Origin: Ralstonia condita
GTDB taxonomy: Bacteria; Pseudomonadota; Gammaproteobacteria; Burkholderiales; Burkholderiaceae
DNA: 64,000 nt
Assembly (NCBI RefSeq): GCF_958405655.1
Contig: NZ_CATYWO010000007.1
Coordinates: 104,275 to 168,274, forward strand
Direction: 5' to 3'
Numbering within the stretch: the stretch's first letter is position 1; each line of letters starts with the position of its first letter. The translations under genes were made by a program, and so were the position numbers. Positions 47,314 through 64,000 of the stretch are shown here, piece by piece. Under the pieces are notes generated by a model. It ran no database searches. It was not told where the DNA came from and worked only from the letters and a program-made list of their open reading frames with translations.

Positions 47314-49163
47314 TGCGTGCTGGTGTTGGCTTCGGAGGCGGAAGCCGCAGCCGCTGCGGTCGGCGCATCGGCCGCCGGAGCTTGCGCTGCCGTTGCGTCA
47401 GCCAGCGGCGGCGTGCCATCGCCACCGGCAGGCAGACCGCGTCCGCTTGAGAGCCACGTCACCGGCACCCAGCCGCGCGACGACGGCACGCCGCCATCCA
47501 GCGCCAGCGACACCGGCGCGTACCGCGACAGCGCCTTGAGCTTCGGGAACAGATGCGTCTGCGCGGCGTTCAGGAACACCGCTTCCTGGTCGGCCGGCAG
47601 CGCTGCACCCGCTTCGCGGCGGACAAGCGGGGCGAGCGATGCGGGCGTCATGGTCAGGACGATGCGATCGGTCTTGTCCTTCGGCAGGCTGTCGGCCACT
47701 GCGGGGAAGCGCTTGGCGAGCACCGCCAAGGCGTCATCGACGAGGCGTGCGTCCGGCGAGAACACGACCACATCGCCCGCAATCGCGAGCGTGACCGGGA
47801 AATAGCGATCCGCCGACAACTGCGCCGCAAACGGAGCACCCGCCGATTGCGCGGTACCGTAGCGCGCACTGACCGGCCGCTGCCACAGCGTGGCGTTGGC
47901 GGGCCCCTGCTTTGTCGTCACCGGCAGGCGCTTGTACGGACCGGACTTGTCGTCAGCCTGCGCCTTGGCTTCGTACGACCCGACAATCTGGCCGAACAGC
48001 GCACCGAGCGCCGGCTTGACGGCTTCTGCCTGCGACGCCGACGACAGCTTCGCCACGAACAACGGCGCCACCAGCGACGACTTGCCGTACCAGCACGCGG
48101 CCGCCGGCCCCGCAAACGCATCGCCAACATGCGCGGCGGCTTCGCTGATCTCCTTGGCGTCGCCTGCCACGGACTTCAGCAGCGTGCCGGCAGCCTTCCA
48201 ATCAACCGGCAGCGTCGCGCATGCGGCAGGGTCAGACGGCAGCGCACGCCACAGGCCGGCGTTGTCCCACTTGGCCGTCAGCCGGGCCGGGTCGATGAGC
48301 GCGGCGCTCTGCCAGCCGTTGCCCGCGCCGTCTTTGCCCGCACCGAAGTCGAAACGCAGCGCTTCAATGCCGGGGAAGTATTGCTGATAACCGAACGACA
48401 GATAGTTGGCGCTCACCACAACGTGATGGCCCGTCGGCTCCTGCGCGGGCAGCGCGTACGCCGTGCCCTGGACATTGCGCCTGCCGGTATCGTCCGACAG
48501 CAGCGCCGCCAGCGCGCTGGCCTGCTTGGAAATCGGCTTGCCGTCCTTGTCCAGCAGGATGCCGGGCTCGGACAGCGCGATCAGCCGATCGCCCTTGCTG
48601 GCAATCAGGATCGAACGCGTGGCCGAGAGCCTGAGCGCATAGACCGGCGCGCCCGAATCGCCCAGCCCATCGGCGACTTTGGTGAGCTGCGTATCGCTCG
48701 TGGCCACCGTGGCGACGGCTTCCAGCGCCTTGGCCAGGCCGTTGCGCTGCATCGAGAGCACCCAGTAACGCAGCTTGTCGTCCGGGCCGCGCCACAGCAT
48801 CACACGGGCGGGCTCGTCAAACACGTGCTTGAGCACCGTCTCGGCCAGGTCGAGCTTCTGCTCGTACGCCAGGCGGCGCAGCGCCCCGGCCACGGAGAGG
48901 CGGTCTTCGTTGCCTTCGTAATAGGCCACGAAATCTTCAGTCAGCACGTCGCGCAGCAGCGGCACACGCAGCACGTCGCGCGGCAGTTGCGACAGGCTTT
49001 GGCTGTCGATCAGGGCATCGGGATAGGTCAGGTCGAGCTGGACCTGGCGGGCGTGCAGTGCGCGCGTGCGGCCAAACGAGTGCCAGACCATCTGCACCAC
49101 CGCCGCACCAGCGGCCACCAGGGCAACTGCACCAACCGCGATCTGCTTGCGTGTGAGCTTCAT
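47310..49163 (-). CDS. DUF2138 protein, YfaA-like, membrane-anchored
   Basis: 617 aa from the ATG at 49163 (MKLTRKQIAVG), with one N-terminal transmembrane helix (about 8-28) and a large periplasmic part of unknown function. An in-frame TTG at 49220 would add 19 residues; neither start has a good Shine-Dalgarno. First gene of the six-gene cluster and homologous in position to E. coli yfaA. The C-terminus is rich in Ala/Ser/Thr. Confidence 0.82.
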   Translation of the reverse strand: MKLTRKQIAVGAVALVAAGAAVVQMVWHSFGRTRALHARQVQLDLTYPDALIDSQSLSQLPRDVLRVPLLRDVLTEDFVAYYEGNEDRLSVAGALRRLAYEQKLDLAETVLKHVFDEPARVMLWRGPDDKLRYWVLSMQRNGLAKALEAVATVATSDTQLTKVADGLGDSGAPVYALRLSATRSILIASKGDRLIALSEPGILLDKDGKPISKQASALAALLSDDTGRRNVQGTAYALPAQEPTGHHVVVSANYLSFGYQQYFPGIEALRFDFGAGKDGAGNGWQSAALIDPARLTAKWDNAGLWRALPSDPAACATLPVDWKAAGTLLKSVAGDAKEISEAAAHVGDAFAGPAAACWYGKSSLVAPLFVAKLSSASQAEAVKPALGALFGQIVGSYEAKAQADDKSGPYKRLPVTTKQGPANATLWQRPVSARYGTAQSAGAPFAAQLSADRYFPVTLAIAGDVVVFSPDARLVDDALAVLAKRFPAVADSLPKDKTDRIVLTMTPASLAPLVRREAGAALPADQEAVFLNAAQTHLFPKLKALSRYAPVSLALDGGVPSSRGWVPVTWLSSGRGLPAGGDGTPPLADATAAQAPAADAPTAAAAASASEANTSTQ

Positions 49164-49229
49164 GGAGGAATCATCGGCAAGACGGGAAGGGCCGGCAGAT
49201 TGCGCGGGTTGCCGGTTCAAGATCGCGAA

Positions 49230-49235
49230 ATCATA
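49230..49235 (-). promoter_or_regulatory. Candidate -10 element upstream of the YfaA-like gene
   Basis: TATGAT on minus, about 65 nt before the chosen start, between the rpoC terminator and the cluster. No matching -35 was found, so the promoter may need an activator. Confidence 0.35.
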
Positions 49236-49322
49236 GCGGCTGCGATGTTAAGGCAGGTTAACGTTTCGAGATAACCGCGGGCATGCCGTCGAGGCGGCCT
49301 TGAGAGCGTCAGGTCAAGCAAG

Positions 49323-49353
49323 CCAAAAAAAAGCCCGGCACAAGGCCGGGCTT
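49323..49353 (-). terminator. Terminator of the rpoBC unit after rpoC
   Basis: AGCCCGGC and GCCGGGCT (within 49331-49352) form an 8-bp stem around ACAAG; on minus it is followed by TTTTTTTT. It isolates rpoC from the yfa-type cluster. Confidence 0.9.
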
Positions 49354-49377
49354 TGATGCGAGGGACGCTGCCTAGCT

Positions 49378-53613
<4,236 letters not shown>

Positions 53614-53740
53614 TCCAAACTCCTTGAGTTTGAGGCTGGCGCCTTGGTGTGACCCAAAGGCACCGGCCCTAAATCTTCGTCAATGGCTGCTGTTACCAGG
53701 GCATGGCGATGTTGCCGCCACGCCCTCACCGCATCGGCGC

Positions 53741-57847
<4,107 letters not shown>

Positions 57848-58064
57848 GGGATCTCCGAATCATCGCAAGTGCAGCGACGGACTGTGGCGTGGTCGCGCCT
57901 GGCACTTGAGGTGTTCAGCGACTGGTGACGGGATTTGGCGGTTGGCCGCTACCAACCTCTGGCTGACAGTACTGCGCGCACCGCCCGCACATGGGCCCAT
58001 GGAGCCCATGCCACGAACGGGGGAGTACCCGACCAAACTTGCCTTCTGCAGTCGGTTCAGAAGA

Positions 58065-58110
58065 CAAACATCAGCGGACTGCGAGTCGTCCAGTGTGCCA
58101 CTGATGTTTG
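58065..58110 (-). promoter_or_regulatory. Long hairpin in the rplL-rpoB gap
   Basis: CAAACATCAG (58065-58074) and CTGATGTTTG (58101-58110) form a perfect 10-bp outer stem around 26 nt. In E. coli an RNase III-processed hairpin occupies the same gap, so this may be the equivalent. The rest of 57848-58230 shows no gene. Confidence 0.5.
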
Positions 58111-58230
58111 ACCTCTGCTGGCCTCAGTAGGGCCGGCCGCCGAAAATTCGGGCGAAAGTGACGTCAAGAATACCTATTGCTTACCTGCGGTGTGATTGTA
58201 AGGCCGCTCAACATCCGGTCCTACAAGCGC

Positions 58231-58267
58231 AAAAAGGCTGGCGCCGGGAAATTTCCCTTTGCCAGCC
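58231..58267 (-). terminator. Attenuator / partial terminator between rplL and rpoB
   Basis: Outer stem GGCTGGC (58236-58242) / GCCAGCC (58261-58267), inner palindrome GGGAAATTTCCC (58246-58257), followed on minus by TTTTTGCGC. It lies 37 nt after rplL and would reduce transcription into rpoBC, like the E. coli attenuator there. Confidence 0.75.
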
Positions 58268-58303
58268 TCGATCGCGCACCGATACGGCACGCGAGACCTG
58301 CAC

Positions 58304-58678
58304 TTACTTGGCTTCGGCTTCCGCGCCGGCTTCCACCAGCTTCTTCACCAGCTCGTCAGCAGTCTTCTTGTCGACGCCTTCCTTCACGGGCTTCGGTGCG
58401 CCATCGACCAGGTCCTTGGCTTCCTTCAGGCCCAGGCCGGTGATTTCACGCACGGCCTTGATGACGCCAACCTTGTTCGCGCCGGCGCTCTTCAGCGTCA
58501 CGGTGAATTCGGTTTGCTCTTCAGCAGCCGGAGCAGCTGCGCCGCCAGCCGGGCCAGCCACTGCCACAGCAGCAGCCGACACGCCAAACTTTTCTTCGAA
58601 CGCCTTGACCAGGTCGTTCAGTTCCATTACGGACATCGCGCCAACGGCTTCCAGGATGTCGTCTTTGGTGATTGCCAT
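58304..58678 (-). CDS. rplL: 50S ribosomal protein L7/L12
   Basis: Stalk protein that recruits translational GTPases. 124 aa: N-terminal dimerisation domain, an Ala/Gly/Pro-rich hinge (AVAVAGPAGGAAAPAAEEQ) and the conserved C-terminal domain (GLGLKEAKDLVDGAPKPVKE). Follows rplJ after 63 nt. Confidence 0.98.
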   Translation of the reverse strand: MAITKDDILEAVGAMSVMELNDLVKAFEEKFGVSAAAVAVAGPAGGAAAPAAEEQTEFTVTLKSAGANKVGVIKAVREITGLGLKEAKDLVDGAPKPVKEGVDKKTADELVKKLVEAGAEAEAK

Positions 58679-58741
58679 TTGAATAACTCCAGAATGTGAT
58701 TCGGTATCGATCGTGCGATCTGTGCGCGGTGCAGCAGCCGA

Positions 58742-59248
58742 TCAGGCCGCGGCAGCCTCGCCTTCGCCTTGCTTGGCAGCCAGGGCACCCAGGGCGCGGG
58801 CAAAGCCCGACACCGGTGCCTGCATGACGAACAGCAGCTTGCTGAGCAGTTCTTCCCGGCTCGGGATCGTTGCCAGGGCCTTCACGCCGTTGACATCGAG
58901 GACCTTGCCATCGTAAGAACCGGCGCGCAGCACCAGCTTGTCGTTGCCCTTGGCGAAATCGTTCAGCACCTTGGCCGGGGCCACTGCATCTTCGGAAATA
59001 CCGTAGATCAGCGGGCCGGTCAGTTGCTCGGCGAGTTCGGCAAACGGCGTGCCTTCAACAGCACGGCGAGCCAGCGTGTTCTTCAGAACGCGCAGGTAGA
59101 CGCCTTGCTGGCGCGCTTGCGCGCGCAGCTTGGTCAGATCGCCAACCGTGATACCGCGATATTCGGCGACGACGATGGTCGAGGCCTTGGCGACTTGCGC
59201 CGTTACCTCGGCCACGACGGCCTTCTTATCTTCGAGATTGAGTGCCAC
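58742..59248 (-). CDS. rplJ: 50S ribosomal protein L10
   Basis: Base of the stalk and translational repressor of rplJL. 168 aa, MALNLEDKKAVVAEVTAQVAK, C-terminal L12-binding helix SGFARALGALAAKQG. Preceded by a recognisable L10 leader. Confidence 0.98.
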   Translation of the reverse strand: MALNLEDKKAVVAEVTAQVAKASTIVVAEYRGITVGDLTKLRAQARQQGVYLRVLKNTLARRAVEGTPFAELAEQLTGPLIYGISEDAVAPAKVLNDFAKGNDKLVLRAGSYDGKVLDVNGVKALATIPSREELLSKLLFVMQAPVSGFARALGALAAKQGEGEAAAA

Positions 59249-59369
59249 GGTTAAGCTCCAAAACGACTTCGGCTTGCGCAGTCACTGCGGTCACCTCGGT
59301 CAGTCCAAAAGTACGGCGTCCGATTGGCACAAATCACTTCGGCAATACCAAAGTCACTCATTCCCTTCG

Positions 59370-59478
59370 GGGGCGCCATCTGCGTTGGCTGCAGCGCTGA
59401 TCCGTTGCCGGATTGCGCTGCGATTAAGGTGAAGATCCAGACGAAATCCTGAGTCCTTCACCGCCAACGGTCTTTGAT
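59370..59478 (-). ncRNA. L10 (rplJ) leader, autoregulatory RNA
   Basis: On minus, AAAGACCGTTGGCGG, then CCTTAATCGC, then GCCAACGCAGATGG, the pattern of the bacterial L10 leader. The closing stem is CGTTGGC (59463-59469 on plus as GCCAACG) with GCCAACG (59383-59389 as CGTTGGC). Inner arms GGTGAAG/CTTCACC and GCAGCGC/GCGCTGC make a multi-branched fold. L10(L7/L12)4 binds it in E. coli to repress translation. Confidence 0.75.
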
Positions 59479-59550
59479 AACCAGCAGCTTCTGCGTGCCT
59501 TCGCACACTTGCACTGCTGCCCAAAGTTCTTCCCTCAAAACTTCAAGGGA

Positions 59551-59571
59551 GCGCACGGTATGACCGTGCGC
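59551..59571 (-). promoter_or_regulatory. 9-bp hairpin between rplA and the L10 leader
   Basis: GCGCACGGT (59551-59559) and ACCGTGCGC (59563-59571) with a 3-nt loop. No U-run; probably an mRNA processing or stability element in the 383-nt rplA-rplJ gap. That gap otherwise contains only the L10 leader. Confidence 0.45.
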
Positions 59572-59631
59572 CGCAAATCTGCCAACACCGGGACGGTTAT
59601 CGGGCCACCCGGCGCGAATGATCGAAAGCGA

Positions 59632-60327
59632 TCAGGCTGCCAGGCTCGCCTGGTCCACACGTACGCCCACACCCATCGTCGACGAGACGGCGATCTTGCG
59701 CAGGTACACGCCCTTGCTGGAGGCCGGCTTGGCCTTGTTCAGCGCGTCCAGCAGCGCAGCCAGATTGCTCTTCAGCGCTGCCGGCTCGAACGAGCGGCGG
59801 CCGATGGTGGCGTGGATGATCCCGGCCTTGTCGACGCGGAATTGCACCTGACCAGCCTTGGCATTCTTCACAGCCGTAGCCACGTCCGGCGTCACGGTAC
59901 CGACCTTCGGATTCGGCATCAGGCCGCGCGGGCCCAGGATCTGACCCAGCGTACCGACCACGCGCATCGTGTCGGGCGAGGCGATCACGACGTCGAAGTC
60001 CATGTTGCCAGCCTTGATCTGCTCGGCCAGGTCTTCCATGCCGACAATCTCAGCGCCGGCAGCCTTGGCTTGCTCGGCCTTATCGCCCTGGGCGAACACG
60101 GCAACACGCACCGACTTGCCGGTACCGGCAGGCAGCACCACCGAACCACGAACCACCTGGTCCGACTTCTTCGCGTCGATACCCAGTTGCACGGCCACGT
60201 CGATGGATTCATCGAACTTGGCGCTGGCGCAATCCTTGACGAGGCTCAGTGCTTCGTCGATCGGGTAGAACTTGGTGCGCTCGACCTTGGCCTTGTTCGC
60301 GGCCACGCGCTTCGAAATCTTTGCCAT
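59632..60327 (-). CDS. rplA: 50S ribosomal protein L1
   Basis: Mobile L1-stalk protein and repressor of the L11 operon. 231 aa with KFDESIDVAVQLGIDAKKSD at about 36-55 and the signature GTLGQILGPRGLMPNPKVGT. Follows rplK after 2 nt. Confidence 0.98.
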   Translation of the reverse strand: MAKISKRVAANKAKVERTKFYPIDEALSLVKDCASAKFDESIDVAVQLGIDAKKSDQVVRGSVVLPAGTGKSVRVAVFAQGDKAEQAKAAGAEIVGMEDLAEQIKAGNMDFDVVIASPDTMRVVGTLGQILGPRGLMPNPKVGTVTPDVATAVKNAKAGQVQFRVDKAGIIHATIGRRSFEPAALKSNLAALLDALNKAKPASSKGVYLRKIAVSSTMGVGVRVDQASLAA

Positions 60328-60329
60328 GA

Positions 60330-60761
60330 TTACAGGCCCTCCACCGTAATACCCATCGAACGGGCGCTACCGGCGATCGTGCGCACGGCGGCGTCCAGAT
60401 CAGCTGCGGTAAGGTCAGCGTTCTTCGCCTTGGCGATCTCTTCAGCCTGGGCGCGGGTGATCTTGCCGACCTTGTCGGTATGCGGCTTGGACGAACCCTT
60501 CTGGATACCTGCTGCCTTCTTGATGAGCACGGTCGCCGGGGGCGACTTCATCACGAAGGTGAAGCTCTTGTCGGCGAAGGCGGTGATCACCACCGGCACC
60601 GGCAGACCCGGTTCCATACCTTGAGTCTGCGCGTTGAACGCCTTGCAGAACTCCATGATGTTCAGACCGCGCTGACCCAGGGCCGGGCCGACGGGCGGGG
60701 ACGGATTTGCTTTACCAGCCGGGATTTGCAGCTTGATAAAGCCAATAATCTTCTTGGCCAT
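60330..60761 (-). CDS. rplK: 50S ribosomal protein L11
   Basis: GTPase-centre protein, target of thiostrepton and required for RelA activation. 143 aa with the proline-rich PSPPVGPALGQRGLNIMEFC. A 164-nt gap separates it from nusG; no gene seen there. Confidence 0.98.
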   Translation of the reverse strand: MAKKIIGFIKLQIPAGKANPSPPVGPALGQRGLNIMEFCKAFNAQTQGMEPGLPVPVVITAFADKSFTFVMKSPPATVLIKKAAGIQKGSSKPHTDKVGKITRAQAEEIAKAKNADLTAADLDAAVRTIAGSARSMGITVEGL

Positions 60762-60925
60762 CTTGACTCCTACTCGGACTGCCGCGAGGCAATCCTGTTG
60801 AGTGGTAACGCATCAGCGCAAGACTGACGCTCCTCTGTTGGCGCGGGCGGCTTCGCCGCCGTTGCCCGCCGGGTTCGTTGAACCTGGCGATCGGCGCAGC
60901 GGCTGATACCGCCACGCCCAATTCA

Positions 60926-61510
60926 TCACACCTTCTCGACCTGGCCGAACTCAAGCTCGACTGGCGTGGCTCGCCCGAAGATCGTCACAGAAACGCGCAG
61001 GCGCGATTTCTCGTAATTCACTTCTTCGACGTTGCCATTGAAGTCGGTGAACGGACCTTCCTTCACGCGGACCATTTCGCCCACTTCGAACAATGTCTTG
61101 GGACGCGGCTTCTCGACCCCTTCCTGGATCTGAGCCATGATCTTGTCGACTTCGCTCTTGGAAATCGGCGAGGGGCGATTGCCCGTACCACCAATGAAAC
61201 CAGTCACCTTGGAAGTGTTCTTCACCAAGTGCCAGGTCTCGTCGGTCATCTCCATTTCGACAAAGACGTAGCCGGGGAACAGGCGGCGCTCAGTCACGGT
61301 CTTGCGGCCGCTCTTGCTTTCCATCACCTCTTCCGACGGCACCAAGATCTGGCCGAACAGATGTTGCAGGCCTTCGCGCTCAATGCGCTCCTGCAGCGCG
61401 CGTTGCACGCTCTTTTCCATGCCCGAGTAGGCATGGACGACATACCAGCGCTTCTTTGAGGCCGGTGCGGACGAATCCGTGGACGTGTCGTTCGCTACGT
61501 TATCCGTCAT
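60926..61510 (-). CDS. nusG: Transcription termination/antitermination factor NusG
   Basis: Links RNA polymerase to Rho or ribosomes. 194 aa: NGN domain (KKRWYVVHAYSGMEKSVQRA) and C-terminal KOW domain (GEMVRVKEGPFTDFNGNVEE). An acidic/Ser-rich N-terminal extension of about 18 aa precedes the NGN domain. Follows secE after 12 nt. Confidence 0.97.
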   Translation of the reverse strand: MTDNVANDTSTDSSAPASKKRWYVVHAYSGMEKSVQRALQERIEREGLQHLFGQILVPSEEVMESKSGRKTVTERRLFPGYVFVEMEMTDETWHLVKNTSKVTGFIGGTGNRPSPISKSEVDKIMAQIQEGVEKPRPKTLFEVGEMVRVKEGPFTDFNGNVEEVNYEKSRLRVSVTIFGRATPVELEFGQVEKV

Positions 61511-61522
61511 GGCTTTACCCGA

Positions 61523-61903
61523 TTATTTCCAGCCCAGCACGAGGGAAAAGATCACCCACTCGATGAGCTTGTCCGCAGACCATAGGAACACGGCCATAAC
61601 GACGACGAACGCGAACACCAGGCCGGTCATCTGGCCGGCTTCCTTGCGCGTCGGCCAAACCACCTTGCGAACTTCACGGTACGACTCGCGCGCAAACTCA
61701 ATGAAGCTTTGCCCCGGCGCAGAGACGAGTGCAACCCCCGCACCAAGCGCCAGCCCGCCAATCAGCGAAGCGGCACGGACGTAGCCTGGTTGCTGCGCCA
61801 GCAGGTAAAAACCGATCACCCCGGCGACCACCAGTAGGAACGCAACGGCCAGCAGCCACTTGCCGCTGGCGGTGTTGACGGTTTCGACGTTCGGATTGGC
61901 CAT
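61523..61903 (-). CDS. secE: Preprotein translocase subunit SecE
   Basis: 126 aa from the ATG at 61903 with GGGAA upstream. Three transmembrane helices (about 15-35, 43-63 and 93-115) as in E. coli, and the essential cytosolic motif EVRKVVWPTRKEA. Partner of SecY. Confidence 0.96.
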   Translation of the reverse strand: MANPNVETVNTASGKWLLAVAFLLVVAGVIGFYLLAQQPGYVRAASLIGGLALGAGVALVSAPGQSFIEFARESYREVRKVVWPTRKEAGQMTGLVFAFVVVMAVFLWSADKLIEWVIFSLVLGWK

Positions 61904-61961
61904 GTTTCCCAAACGAGACTAAGCCGCGTGGCGCGGTGTCGCGCAACGCGGCTGATGAATT

Positions 61962-62037
61962 GGCAGGGGCAGAGGGAATCGAACCCCCAACCTTCGGTTT
62001 TGGAGACCGACGCTCTGCCAGTTGAGCTATACCCCTA
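61962..62037 (-). tRNA. tRNA-Trp (CCA anticodon)
   Basis: 76 nt; cloverleaf starts AGGGGTATAGCTCAACTGGC and ends TGCCCCT plus encoded GCCA. Anticodon loop CTCCAAA, anticodon CCA. Located between tuf and secE as in other proteobacteria. Confidence 0.97.
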
Positions 62038-62124
62038 AAACAGCTTTGGGGTCGCCATTCGGTCAACCCCACTCTGGCGCTTCACGCGCGACCGGTTGGC
62101 GGTCGCACGGAAGCTTTACAGCAC

Positions 62125-63315
<1,191 letters not shown>

Positions 63316-63358
63316 GTCGCGACTCCTGTCTCGGTAGCGATTTGCGTTGGTGGATGCG

Positions 63359-63433
<75 letters not shown>

Positions 63434-63451
63434 GAAACCTGCAACAGCGAA

Positions 63452-63525
63452 TGGAGCGGGTGAAGGGAATCGAACCCTCGTCGTAAGCTTGGAAGGCTTC
63501 TGCTCTACCATTGAGCTACACCCGC
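63452..63525 (-). tRNA. tRNA-Gly (TCC anticodon)
   Basis: 74 nt; GCGGGTGTAGCTCAATGG at the 5' end, CACCCGCTCCA at the 3' end. Loop CTTCCAA gives anticodon TCC. CCA is encoded. Confidence 0.97.
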
Positions 63526-63582
63526 CCGGGTTACTTCTTCCCTTGCCGCCCGACCCTGCGGGCCGAACTCACTGCTTAATTT

Positions 63583-63668
63583 TGGTGGAGAGGGTTGGAT
63601 TCGAACCAACGTAGGCGTAAGCCAACAGATTTACAGTCTGCCCCCTTTAGCCACTCGGGCACCTCTCC
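63583..63668 (-). tRNA. tRNA-Tyr (GTA anticodon)
   Basis: 86 nt, class II with a long variable arm; GGAGAGGTGCCCGAGTGGC at the 5' end, CCTCTCCACCA at the 3' end. Loop CTGTAAA gives anticodon GTA. Confidence 0.97.
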
Positions 63669-63682
63669 GAAGAGAACTTGCG

Positions 63683-63711
63683 ATTATGGGACCGCGAAGA
63701 TGTCTTGTCAA
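63683..63711 (-). promoter_or_regulatory. Strong promoter of the tRNA-tuf-secE-nusG unit
   Basis: TTGACA (63706-63711, perfect), 17-nt spacer, CATAAT (63683-63688) on minus. The tRNA-Tyr 5' end is 15 nt downstream of the -10. The stretch 63712-63919 between this promoter and the terminator shows no gene. Confidence 0.85.
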
Positions 63712-63919
63712 GCGCCCAATGAAGAAATCACATGAAAACACTGACAGATCTTCCGCATATGGCCCGCCAGCGCCCACTTAGCAGGTCCAGACGGTGGACA
63801 GACCCCGAGCTTTTGCCGGAAGGGCAATTGCAGCTTCGCTCTGTCAGAGCTGCGTACAGCGCAAACCGCGCCACCAGCTAGCGCATGCTTACCGCTTTTG
63901 AGCAAAAACAACCGACCCG

Positions 63920-63961
63920 TAAAAAGCAAACACCCCAGCTATTTGAGTAGCTGGGGTGTTT
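63920..63961 (-). terminator. rrn operon terminator
   Basis: AAACACCCCAGCTA (63928-63941) and TAGCTGGGGTGTTT (63948-63961) form a 14-bp perfect stem with a 6-nt loop; on minus it is followed by GCTTTTTACGG. It ends the rRNA transcript that enters from the right edge. Confidence 0.92.
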
Positions 63962-63970
63962 AGAGGGAGA

Positions 63971-64000
63971 GCCTGGCGATGACCTACTTTCACACGGGAA
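63971..64000 (-). rRNA. rrf: 5S rRNA, 3' end (partial)
   Basis: On minus, TTCCCGTGTGAAAGTAGGTC followed by ATCGCCAGGC is the conserved 3' end of beta-proteobacterial 5S rRNA. Only about 30 nt are inside the window; the rest of the rrn operon lies to the right. Confidence 0.85.

Noticed and set aside
63708..63929. 73-codon open frame on minus between tRNA-Tyr and the 5S terminator
   Set aside because: Overlaps the strong promoter, has no domain and no good ribosome-binding site.

Overview
The window is a chromosomal stretch of a GC-rich beta-proteobacterium, almost certainly Ralstonia (R. pickettii / R. solanacearum group) or a very close Burkholderiaceae relative. The assignment rests on gene order (engB-hemB-dsbD-cutA next to the alpha operon; tuf-secE-nusG-L11-L1-L10-L7/L12-rpoB-rpoC on the same strand as the str/S10/spc/alpha operons) and on the look of the proteins. 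No database search was possible. Nearly everything is on the minus strand; only lysA, engB, hemB and a LysR regulator are on plus.

Layout from left to right. 18-1289: lysA, converging on msrQ with a shared terminator. 1352-9242 (minus): periplasmic methionine-sulfoxide repair (msrPQ), an ECF sigma/anti-sigma pair, a small lipoprotein, the CcsB/ResB cytochrome c maturation pair and a dihaem cytochrome c4. 9486-13508: engB and hemB (plus), then dsbD and cutA (minus). hemB and dsbD share one TGATCA as both stop codons. 13671-33215 (minus): alpha, spc, S10 and str ribosomal operons, with small RNA hairpins, terminators and promoters at the unit boundaries. rpmJ (38 aa) is included.

33514-49163 is an accessory block between rpsL and rpoC: an MFS exporter with a divergent LysR regulator, recQ, a methyltransferase, and a tightly packed six-gene cluster matching the E. 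coli yfaA-yfaT-yfaS-yfaQ-yfaP locus. That cluster encodes a large alpha-2-macroglobulin with an intact thioester motif, an NlpC/P60-like secreted protein, a three-part secreted protein (SxxK region, SpoIID-like region, HEYLH motif) and two tandem DUF2135 proteins. It is the most interesting part of the window and looks like an envelope-protection system that combines a protease trap with wall-active proteins.

49378-63668 (minus): rpoC, rpoB, rplL, rplJ (with a recognisable L10 leader), rplA, rplK, nusG, secE, tRNA-Trp, a second tuf that reads identical to the first, tRNA-Thr, tRNA-Gly and tRNA-Tyr, all downstream of a near-consensus promoter. The right edge holds a strong terminator and the 3' end of a 5S rRNA gene, so an rrn operon lies just outside.

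No insertion sequence, integrase, prophage or CRISPR array was seen.
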